Source: Pseudomonadota bacterium
GTDB taxonomy: Bacteria; Desulfobacterota; Desulfobulbia; Desulfobulbales; JAGXFP01
Direction: 5' to 3'
Length of the DNA: 5,743 bases
Assembly: GCA_030673265.1 (NCBI GenBank)
Contig: DAOVJK010000216.1
Coordinates: 1 to 5,743, forward strand
Part shown: positions 1-4,880 of the stretch, piece by piece
Layout: each line of letters begins with the position of its first letter
Numbering within the stretch: the stretch's first letter is position 1
Program-made: the position numbers and the translations under genes
Notes under the pieces: model-generated
Seen by the model: only the letters and a program-made list of their open reading frames with translations
What the model was told of the DNA's origin: nothing
Databases searched by the model: none

Positions 1-7
1 AAATTGA

Positions 8-37
8 CCGGCGGGCTCAATATCCCCGGCCTTTTTT
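8..37 (+). terminator. Possible intrinsic terminator of an upstream gene outside the window
   Basis: CCGG at 8-11 can pair with CCGG at 26-29, and GG at 13-14 with CC at 24-25, leaving C12 bulged. CC and then a run of six T (32-37) follow. A GC-rich hairpin followed by a T run is the shape of a rho-independent terminator. It would end transcription of a + strand gene lying left of the window, so recR probably has its own promoter. The stem is short and bulged, so this is a moderate call. Confidence 0.42.
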
Positions 38-113
38 AAGTAGAGTTTTTGTAACTATGCCGTGTAATAACCGGGGGTTCAGCCTGCATTTTAAAAGGAA
101 CATGAAAAAATAC

Positions 114-205
114 GGTTGAACATCGAACAGGGAAGCCGCTGCGCTTTATCTGGATATCGAAAGGACCATATTCAAAATTCGATGTTGAATGTTCAACGTT
201 CAATT
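114..205. repeat. Degenerate heptamer repeat array with inverted partner
   Basis: The right arm (178-205) reads as four adjacent 7-base units, TTCGATG, TTGAATG, TTCAACG and TTCAATT, with consensus near TTSRAYG. The left arm (116-127, TTGAACATCGAA) is the reverse complement of 178-189 except for one base. The arms are about 50 bp apart and enclose no gene. Inside the right arm TTGAA-TG-TTCAA (185-196) is itself palindromic. I recall similar GAAC/TTCAA-rich strings from intergenic DNA of Desulfobacterota, but cannot check this. It could be a protein-binding array, a small repeat element or neutral repeat DNA. Confidence 0.55.
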
Positions 206-206
206 A

Positions 207-236
207 TTGTCATGCCACAACCTAAAGCCTTAACAG
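207..236 (+). promoter_or_regulatory. Weak candidate promoter for recR
   Basis: TTGTCA at 207-212 matches the sigma-70 -35 box in 5 of 6 positions. With an 18-bp spacer it is followed by TAACAG (231-236), which matches only 3 of 6 -10 positions. The position is reasonable for recR, giving a leader of about 55 nt, and it lies directly after the heptamer array. The -10 box is poor, so this is only a candidate. Confidence 0.22.
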
Positions 237-297
237 TTACATTTCGGGGGTTCCGTTAGTTTCGCGGATGCACCTGAAATAGTTACGGAGTTTTTGA

Positions 298-900
298 ATG
301 AATGTTGTCCCGCCCGCTCTGGCCAGGCTGATTGATGATCTGAATCGTCTGCCCGGTATCGGTAAAAAAACCGCGACCCGTCTGGCCCTGCATATCCTGC
401 GGCGACCGGCCGTTGAGGCCCACGACCTGGCCCACGATATCGCCAATCTGCACGAGGCCATTAATCTCTGCTCAAATTGTTTTGCCTTCTCCGAGAGCGA
501 TCCATGCCTGATCTGCGGTGATCCCGGGCGTGATCCCGACTTGATCTGCGTGGTTGAAGGTCCGGCCGATCTGATGGCCATTGAGAAGGTTGCCTCGTTC
601 AAGGGCCAATACCATATTCTCCATGGGGTTTTATCGCCGATGGACGGAGTTGGCCCGGCCGAGATCAGGATAGATGCTCTGTTGAGCAGGGTGAGGAGGC
701 AGGGCGTTGCCGAGGTGCTGCTCGCAACCAGTTCAACGGTGCCGGGTGAGGCGACGGCGGCCTATCTGGCCAGCCGATTGCAGTCTCTGCCGGTCAAGGT
801 TACCAGGCTGGCCTGTGGGATCCCTATGGGTATGGATATAAAATATGCCGATGAACTGACCTTGGCCCGGGCCATTGCAGCGCGTCAGGAGACCGGTTAG
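298..900 (+). CDS. recR: Recombination mediator protein RecR
   Basis: RecR works in the cytoplasm with RecO (and RecF) to load RecA onto SSB-coated single-stranded DNA during gap repair. The protein is 200 aa, the usual family length, and intact. In order it shows a helix-hairpin-helix (LPGIGKKTATRLA, residues 18-30), a four-cysteine zinc finger (C58, C61, C70, C73) and a Toprim domain with the acidic VVEGPADLMAIE motif (E87, D91). Near the C-terminus is the conserved YADELTLARA segment. The ATG has CGGAG at 286-290, 7 nt upstream. The segment before YADEL reads GIPMGMDIK, where I remember the family consensus as GLPVGGDLE, a mild divergence. The common upstream partner ybaB/ebfC is absent: the 297 bp before recR are non-coding. 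Identification is secure. Confidence 0.97.
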   Translation: MNVVPPALARLIDDLNRLPGIGKKTATRLALHILRRPAVEAHDLAHDIANLHEAINLCSNCFAFSESDPCLICGDPGRDPDLICVVEGPADLMAIEKVASFKGQYHILHGVLSPMDGVGPAEIRIDALLSRVRRQGVAEVLLATSSTVPGEATAAYLASRLQSLPVKVTRLACGIPMGMDIKYADELTLARAIAARQETG

Positions 901-965
901 TGTGGGCTGAGACCTTGTTTGCGAGGCCGGTAAATGCGAATTTTATCAATTGTTAATTTGTCATT

Positions 966-1030
966 AGCACCAGACCTGCCCAGCTGTTTCGGTGCCACTT
1001 CTTTAGTGGTGCTGACCTTGATTTATTCTT
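966..1030 (+). terminator. Possible recR terminator with alternative pairings
   Basis: GGTGCCAC (991-998) can pair with GTGGTGCT (1006-1013) as an 8-bp stem with three G-U pairs and a 7-nt loop. A T-rich but interrupted stretch (TTGATTTATTCTTG, 1018-1031) follows. The same right arm can instead pair perfectly with AGCACCA at 966-972. The position between recR and the tRNA suits a terminator, but the T tract is imperfect and the stem uses wobbles. No gene is seen in 901-1137. Confidence 0.35.
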
Positions 1031-1060
1031 GACAGGAAAGGAGAAAATTGTTAATTAATT
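1029..1060 (+). promoter_or_regulatory. Candidate promoter for the tRNA-Val transcript
   Basis: TTGACA at 1029-1034 is a perfect sigma-70 -35 hexamer. The region 16-18 bp downstream (1051-1060, TTAATTAATT) is AT-rich but holds no good TATAAT match. If used, transcription would start near 1064 and give a precursor with about 74 nt ahead of the mature tRNA, to be trimmed by RNase P. It may also drive thrS by read-through. Confidence 0.35.
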
Positions 1061-1137
1061 TCCCCTTAGCTGTTTGGGATCATAGGTTAATCCATTTGCC
1101 TGGCAAGTGGTAACATGATTCCTGGTTGGTCTTAAAT

Positions 1138-1214
1138 AGGCGCGTAGCTCAGTTGGTTAGAGCGCTTGCTCGACACGCAAGAAGTCGGCGGTTCGAATCC
1201 GCCCGTGCCTACCA
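1138..1214 (+). tRNA. tRNA-Val (anticodon GAC), with C33
   Basis: All four arms fold. The acceptor arm AGGCGCG (1138-1144) pairs with CGTGCCT (1204-1210) with one G-U. The D arm is GCTC/GAGC, the anticodon stem CTTGC/GCAAG (1165-1169/1177-1181), the variable loop 5 nt, and the T arm GGCGG-TTCGAAT-CCGCC (1187-1203). A discriminator A and an encoded CCA (1211-1214) end the gene. The 7-nt anticodon loop TCGACAC puts GAC at 34-36 (1172-1174), which reads valine codons GTC/GTT. Position 33 (1171) is C, where elongator tRNAs almost always have U. No other anticodon fits: shifting by one would give CGA (Ser), but the long variable arm of a serine tRNA is missing. Confidence 0.95.
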
Positions 1215-1242
1215 TTTTTTATTGAGATTTATTGAAGTTTGA

Positions 1243-1308
1243 TGGCCTTGGTCTTTATCAGGCCACGATATAGGCAGGTTGGCGCAGCCAATGTGCTTAT
1301 TTTTTTTT
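1243..1308 (+). promoter_or_regulatory. thrS leader: two hairpins and a T9 run
   Basis: The gap between the tRNA and thrS contains hairpin 1, TGGCCT (1243-1248) with AGGCCA (1260-1265). Hairpin 2 is TTGGC (1279-1283) with GCCAA (1287-1291), extendable by G1278-T1292. Nine T (1300-1308) follow, starting 8 nt after hairpin 2. Hairpin 2 plus the T run could terminate the tRNA transcript or attenuate thrS. The loop of hairpin 1 contains TTGGT, which resembles U33 plus a tRNA-Thr GGU anticodon, so ThrRS autoregulation of the kind known in E. coli is possible. The structures are visible; both roles are inferred. Confidence 0.4.
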
Positions 1309-1341
1309 ATTATATAAATTTATTTGCAGGTGGATTGGCTG

Positions 1342-3279
1342 ATGGCCGATTGTACAGTATCAGTAGCCGGAACCGATAAAAGTGTGGTCGTTGCTATCGG
1401 CAACCCTTTAAGTGATTCCTTGAAAGAGCTGCTCTCCAAGAAGCAGCGTAAGCAAGCGGTTGCTTTCCGGGTCAACGGGGAATTGTACGATCTGTCCACT
1501 CCTGTCGAGCGTGATATGGAGGTCGAGTTTGTCCTGGGTGATTCTCCGGATGGTCTCGATATTATCAGGCATAGTACGGCCCATCTTCTGGCCCACGCGG
1601 TTGTCGATCTGTTTGGCGCCGAGGTCAAGGTTGCCATTGGTCCTTCGACCGATGACGGCTTCTATTATGATTTTGATCGGAGTGAAGCCTTTAATCCTGA
1701 TGATCTGGAGAAGATCGAAACCAGGATGCTGCAACTGGCCGGTGGCGTTCACCCGTTTGTTCGCGAGACGGTGACCATTGCTGAGGCCCGGCGGATTTTT
1801 GCGGAGAAGCAGCAGGGATATAAACTTGAGATTCTCGACGAAATTGAGGATGACACGGTCAGCCTCTACAAGGTCGGTGAGTTCGTCGATCTTTGTCGCG
1901 GCCCCCACGTCCCCCACAGTGGTCTGCTTCAGGTCTATAAACTGACCAGACTGGCCGGGGCATATTGGCGCGGTGACGAGAATCGGACCATGCTCCAGCG
2001 GATTTACGGCACTGCCTTCTCCAGTCCCAAAGACCTCAAAAAATATCTCCTGATGCTGGAAGAGGCCAAGAAGCGGGACCATCGTAAACTGGGCCGTGAG
2101 CTAGGTCTGTTCACCATGCAGGACCAGATCGGTCCGGGACTGGTGCTCTGGCAGCCGAAAGGCGCTTTGATGCGCAAGCTTATCGAGGATCAGTGGCGGG
2201 AAGAGCACTATCGTCATGATTACGAGTTGCTCTATACGCCGCATATCGCTAAACGAGATCTTTGGCAGACTAGTGGCCATCTTGATTTTTATGGCGAGAA
2301 CATGTACGCCCCGATGGATATCGACGAGGTCAGTTATCAGCTCAAGCCGATGAATTGCCCTTTTCATATCGCCATCTACAATACCGGTAAGAGAAGTTAT
2401 CGGGAATTTCCGATTCGCTGGTGTGAGTTGGGGACCGTCTATCGTTATGAGAAGACCGGCGCTTTGCACGGTTTGATGAGGGTTCGGGGTTTTACCCAGG
2501 ATGATGCCCATATCTTCTGTCTCCCCGAGCAACTTGAGGAGGAGATCTACAATATCCTTGATCTTAATATGAGGGTTTTGCGGTTGTTCGGTTTTGACCA
2601 GTACGATATCTATTTGTCCACCCGGCCTGAGAAGTCTGTTGGCAGCGATGAAAACTGGGCGCGGTCGACCGAGGCTTTGAAGATGGCCCTTGACAAAAAA
2701 GGGTTTGCTTACGAGATGGATCCCGGCGAAGGGGTATTCTACGGGCCTAAGATCGATATCAAAATTAAAGATAAACTGGGACGTTCCTGGCAATGTTCAA
2801 CGATCCAGGTGGATTTCAATTTGCCGGAGCGTTTTAAGTTAAGTTACACCGGCACCGACGGTAAGGAGCACCAGCCGATCATGATCCATCGGGCTCTGAT
2901 GGGTTCTCTGGAGCGTTTCTTCGGGGTAATGATCGAGCATTATGCCGGGGCCTTTCCGGTCTGGCTGGCTCCAGTTCAGGCCCGGTTAATGAATATAACC
3001 GACGCCCAGCTTGATTATACCAATAAAGTGTATGCAGAGTTAAGGCAGTTGGGGGTGAGGGTTGAAAAGGACACCCGCAACGAAAAACTCAACTACAAGA
3101 TTCGTGAGGCCCAGCTCCAGAAGATTCCTTATATGCTGATTGTTGGCGATAAGGAAATGGCAGAGAGCGAAGTTACTATCCGCTTGCGCGATGGTGAAAA
3201 TCTGCCGGCCATGAAGATTGCAGATTTTGCCGAAATGGTCCAGCGCCAATGTAGTGAGGAAAAGGCACTGGCCGATTAA
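1342..3279 (+). CDS. thrS: Threonyl-tRNA synthetase (ThrRS)
   Basis: Cytoplasmic class IIa synthetase that charges tRNA-Thr with threonine using ATP. It is 645 aa, against 642 in E. coli. Domains in order are an N-terminal TGS domain (about 1-65), the editing domain with HSTAH (H77, H81) and CRGPH (C185, H189), the catalytic core, and a C-terminal anticodon-binding domain from about residue 545. The catalytic zinc ligands are present: C339 in MNCPFHI, H390 in QDDAH and H516 in MIHRA. The motif 2 arginine is R368 and the motif 3 arginine R525. I chose the ATG at 1342 because AGGTGG (1328-1333) lies 8 nt before it. An in-frame TTG at 1324 would add six residues but has no ribosome binding site. 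The next gene, infC, lies 292 bp downstream. No frameshift or missing catalytic residue was seen. Confidence 0.98.
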   Translation: MADCTVSVAGTDKSVVVAIGNPLSDSLKELLSKKQRKQAVAFRVNGELYDLSTPVERDMEVEFVLGDSPDGLDIIRHSTAHLLAHAVVDLFGAEVKVAIGPSTDDGFYYDFDRSEAFNPDDLEKIETRMLQLAGGVHPFVRETVTIAEARRIFAEKQQGYKLEILDEIEDDTVSLYKVGEFVDLCRGPHVPHSGLLQVYKLTRLAGAYWRGDENRTMLQRIYGTAFSSPKDLKKYLLMLEEAKKRDHRKLGRELGLFTMQDQIGPGLVLWQPKGALMRKLIEDQWREEHYRHDYELLYTPHIAKRDLWQTSGHLDFYGENMYAPMDIDEVSYQLKPMNCPFHIAIYNTGKRSYREFPIRWCELGTVYRYEKTGALHGLMRVRGFTQDDAHIFCLPEQLEEEIYNILDLNMRVLRLFGFDQYDIYLSTRPEKSVGSDENWARSTEALKMALDKKGFAYEMDPGEGVFYGPKIDIKIKDKLGRSWQCSTIQVDFNLPERFKLSYTGTDGKEHQPIMIHRALMGSLERFFGVMIEHYAGAFPVWLAPVQARLMNITDAQLDYTNKVYAELRQLGVRVEKDTRNEKLNYKIREAQLQKIPYMLIVGDKEMAESEVTIRLRDGENLPAMKIADFAEMVQRQCSEEKALAD

Positions 3280-3289
3280 TTGCGTAGTC

Positions 3290-3314
3290 GGCGGCTCCCG
3301 CCTGCCATTTTTTT
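3290..3314 (+). terminator. Terminator-like hairpin after thrS
   Basis: GGCGG (3290-3294) can pair with CCGCC (3298-3302) around a 3-nt loop. It can alternatively pair with CTGCC (3302-3306), with one G-U pair, around a 7-nt loop. Seven T (3308-3314) follow. In the second pairing the T run starts almost directly after the stem, as in an intrinsic terminator. It begins 10 nt after the thrS stop and could fully or partly separate thrS from the infC operon. The stem is only 5 bp. Confidence 0.45.
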
Positions 3315-3495
3315 ACGGGATCATTTGTTGCGTATGCGTTAAAAGCTTGAAAAGTCATGGCCTTATATGCTATGGATATCAGCTGTCTTGAAAAAGTGGC
3401 TCGCTGATGTTTCGTGAAAATGTAAAAACTTGTTTGTGATCGGGCAGGGTAATTCTTGTCGGTGGCAGGCAACTGCTTGATATTTATAGGTATTT

Positions 3496-3571
3496 GGGCG
3501 ATTAGCCCCGTGGCGGCTGTAATATTATTAGCCTGAATTAGCCAAACAAATCTGGATCGGGAGGTAGCGGT
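3496..3571 (+). promoter_or_regulatory. infC leader with ATTAGCC repeats and strong ribosome binding site
   Basis: The 3' part of the non-coding thrS-infC gap carries three exact copies of ATTAGCC (3501-3507, 3527-3533, 3537-3543). GGCT at 3515-3518 can pair with the AGCC of any copy, and GGGC (3496-3499) can pair with GCCC (3505-3508) over the first copy. Mutually exclusive hairpins are therefore possible. GGGAGGT (3559-3565) is a near-perfect Shine-Dalgarno sequence 6 nt before the ATT start of infC. Regulation by IF-3, L20 or transcript folding is inferred. The rest of the gap (3315-3495) shows no gene and no convincing promoter. Confidence 0.45.
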
Positions 3572-4123
3572 ATTAAAGGAAGGAGAAGAGCTCAGGACAA
3601 AGGCAGGGAAGTCAGGGCCAGGATCAATGCGGAGATTAACTGTCCCGAGGTTCGCCTGATCGGCGCCGAGGGGGAGCAAGTCGGGGTGATCGCCAGTAGT
3701 AAAGCTCTGGAGATGGCCGATGAATCCGGACTCGATCTAGTTGAAGTCTCGCCTACAGCCGAGCCGCCGGTCTGCCGGATCATGGATTTCGGTAAGTATC
3801 GCTATGAACAGAGTAAAAAACAGGCCGAAGCCAAGAAGAAGCAGACCGTCGTTGAAGTAAAAGAGATCAAATTACGGCCCAAGACTGAAAAGCACGATCT
3901 TGATTTCAAGGTAAAAAATATTCGCAAATTCCTGGCGCAAGGCAACAAAGTTAAGGTTACCTTGAGGTTCAGGGGGCGTGAGATCGTTTATGCCGGGACC
4001 CTGGGCAGGGAAGTTCTGCAAAAGATCGGTGAATCTCTGCTGGACGTTGCTGATATAATTCAGCATCCAACCATGGAAGGTCGGCAGATGGCGATGTTCC
4101 TTGGTCCTAAAAAGACGAACTAA
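3572..4123 (+). CDS. infC: Translation initiation factor IF-3, ATT start
   Basis: IF-3 binds the 30S subunit, keeps it apart from 50S and checks the start codon and initiator tRNA. The protein is 183 aa (E. coli 180). It has an N-terminal domain with INAEI and VRLIGAEGEQVG (to about residue 38), continuing through DLVEVSPTAEPPVCRIMDFGKY (conserved MDFGKY at 71-76). A lysine-rich linker and the C-terminal domain follow, with VKEIKLRP, TLRFRGRE and EGRQMAMFLGPKK. The frame upstream has a TAG at 3539 and no ATG, GTG or TTG before residue 39. ATT at 3572 follows GGGAGGT with 6-nt spacing. Its first residues, (M)KGRRR, resemble E. coli (M)KGGKR, which also starts at AUU. IF-3 discriminates against AUU, so self-repression is expected. 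Six AGA/AGG codons fall within the first 17. Confidence 0.96.
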   Translation: MKGRRRAQDKGREVRARINAEINCPEVRLIGAEGEQVGVIASSKALEMADESGLDLVEVSPTAEPPVCRIMDFGKYRYEQSKKQAEAKKKQTVVEVKEIKLRPKTEKHDLDFKVKNIRKFLAQGNKVKVTLRFRGREIVYAGTLGREVLQKIGESLLDVADIIQHPTMEGRQMAMFLGPKKTN

Positions 4124-4124
4124 G

Positions 4125-4152
4125 CAAGGCGTTCCGCGGCTTGTTGTTTTTT
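4125..4152 (+). terminator. Weak terminator- or attenuator-like hairpin after infC
   Basis: CAAG (4125-4128) pairs with CTTG (4140-4143) and GCG (4129-4131) with CGC (4135-4137), with a GG bulge. TTG and then six T (4147-4152) follow. It begins 2 nt after the infC stop. A full terminator here would cut off the ribosomal protein genes, so partial termination or 3'-end processing is more likely if the structure matters at all. The bulged stem makes this low confidence. Confidence 0.3.
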
Positions 4153-4169
4153 GTAATATACATCTATGA

Positions 4170-4201
4170 ATGTCAGCTTCCGGTTTTGACGAAGCTGACG
4201 T
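4170..4201 (+). promoter_or_regulatory. 11-bp hairpin in the infC-rpmI gap, possible L20 operator
   Basis: ATGTCAGCTTC (4170-4180) pairs with GAAGCTGACGT (4191-4201) with one G-U, around a 10-nt loop. It ends 9 nt before the AGGAG of rpmI (4211-4215). No T run follows, so it is not a standard terminator. In E. coli, L20 represses rpmI-rplT by binding mRNA structures between infC and rpmI that mimic its 23S rRNA site. The location fits that model, but I could not match the fold to the rRNA site. Confidence 0.5.
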
Positions 4202-4222
4202 ATTATTTAAAGGAGTTGTGTT

Positions 4223-4420
4223 ATGCCTAAAATGAAAACCAACAGGGGAGCCGCCAAGCGGTTCAAGGTTAGTGGTTCCGGGAAAATTATGCGTCGGAAG
4301 GCTTTTTCCAGCCATATCCTGACTAAAAAGACCACCAAGAGGAAAAGGGGACTGCGTCTGGCCGGTGAGGTTGATTCCACCAATGTCAAGACCGTCAAGA
4401 GAATGCTGCCTTACATGTAG
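4223..4420 (+). CDS. rpmI: 50S ribosomal protein L35
   Basis: Small basic protein of the large ribosomal subunit (bL35), 65 aa, the usual family length. It starts with the family's characteristic MPKMKTNRGAAKRFKVSGSGKI and includes KAFSSHIL and LTKKTTKRKRGLR, ending in VKRMLPYM. Lysines and arginines dominate, as expected for an rRNA-binding protein. AGGAG (4211-4215) lies 7 nt before the ATG. It sits 99 bp after infC and 88 bp before rplT, the standard order. The hairpin just upstream may let L20 control its translation. Identification is secure. Confidence 0.98.
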   Translation: MPKMKTNRGAAKRFKVSGSGKIMRRKAFSSHILTKKTTKRKRGLRLAGEVDSTNVKTVKRMLPYM

Positions 4421-4508
4421 GGTTGTGGTTTTAGTATCATTGCAGTAAGCGATTAAATATCAATAAAGGCCTGTTCGTTGGGTCGTTTTTAGTGGCAAGG
4501 AGACAACA

Positions 4509-4853
4509 ATGTCTAGAGTAACACGCGGATTTAAGGCGCGTCGTCGTAGAAATAAGGTTTTGAAGATGGCCAGGGGCTATGTTGGCGGCAGACATCGCCT
4601 GTACCGGACTGCCACCGAGGCAGTTGATCGCGCTCTGGCTTATGCCTACCGTGATCGCAAGGTCCGTAAACGTGATTTTCGCCGGTTGTGGATTGCCAGA
4701 ATTAACGCTGCCGCTCGTCTTAACGGCATGTCTTACAGCAGATTGATTGGCGGTCTCAAAAAATCTGACATTGAACTGGATCGTAAAATCCTGTCCAATA
4801 TGGCTATTATGGATCCCAGTGCCTTCAGCCAGGTTGCCAAAGCGGCTTCCTGA
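4509..4853 (+). CDS. rplT: 50S ribosomal protein L20
   Basis: bL20 is an early-assembly 23S rRNA-binding protein of the 50S subunit, and in several bacteria it also represses its own operon. The protein is 114 aa (E. coli 118). It has the basic N-terminal extension SRVTRGFKARRRRNKVLK, GYVGGRHRLYRTA (residues about 23-35), AYAYRDRKVRKRDFRRLWIARINAAAR and NGMSYSRLIGGLKK, the last two of which are hallmark motifs. AAGGAGA (4497-4503) lies 5 nt before the ATG. The 88-bp gap after rpmI shows no clear structure. The pheS ATG follows 27 nt after the stop, so pheS is probably cotranscribed. Confidence 0.98.
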   Translation: MSRVTRGFKARRRRNKVLKMARGYVGGRHRLYRTATEAVDRALAYAYRDRKVRKRDFRRLWIARINAAARLNGMSYSRLIGGLKKSDIELDRKILSNMAIMDPSAFSQVAKAAS

Positions 4854-4880
4854 TCGTCTGCATTCTGGTCTATTAATAGC

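Noticed and set aside
1195..1220. tRNA 3' end as a mobile-element attachment site, or CCA-T6 as a terminator
   Set aside because: No second copy of the tRNA 3' end, integrase or foreign-looking gene is in the window. The T6 after CCA follows the acceptor end rather than a compact hairpin.
1324..1341. TTG at 1324 as the thrS start, adding six residues
   Set aside because: AGGTGG (1328-1333) lies downstream of this TTG and is well spaced for the ATG at 1342. The extra residues do not extend the TGS domain in any recognisable way.
1138..1341. T-box riboswitch controlling thrS
   Set aside because: No AGGGTGGNACCGCG-like T-box sequence or antiterminator is present, and the leader after the tRNA is only 127 nt.
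2101..2793. 230-aa minus-strand open frame inside thrS
   Set aside because: It is antisense to the highly conserved ThrS catalytic core, so its openness follows from the codon pattern of thrS. No family resemblance was seen.
3347..3376. TTGAAA (3347-3352) with TATGGA (3371-3376) as an infC promoter
   Set aside because: The spacer is 18 bp, but the -10 box matches only 3 of 6 positions. Comparable matches are expected by chance in this AT-rich gap.
3176..3679. 167-aa minus-strand open frame across the thrS-infC gap
   Set aside because: It overlaps the ends of both genes on the opposite strand. The predicted protein shows no recognisable domain and its start lies inside infC. It looks like a chance open frame.
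3686..3688. GTG at 3686 as the infC start (145-aa protein)
   Set aside because: It would remove about half of the conserved IF-3 N-terminal domain, which is clearly encoded upstream in the same frame back to ATT 3572.
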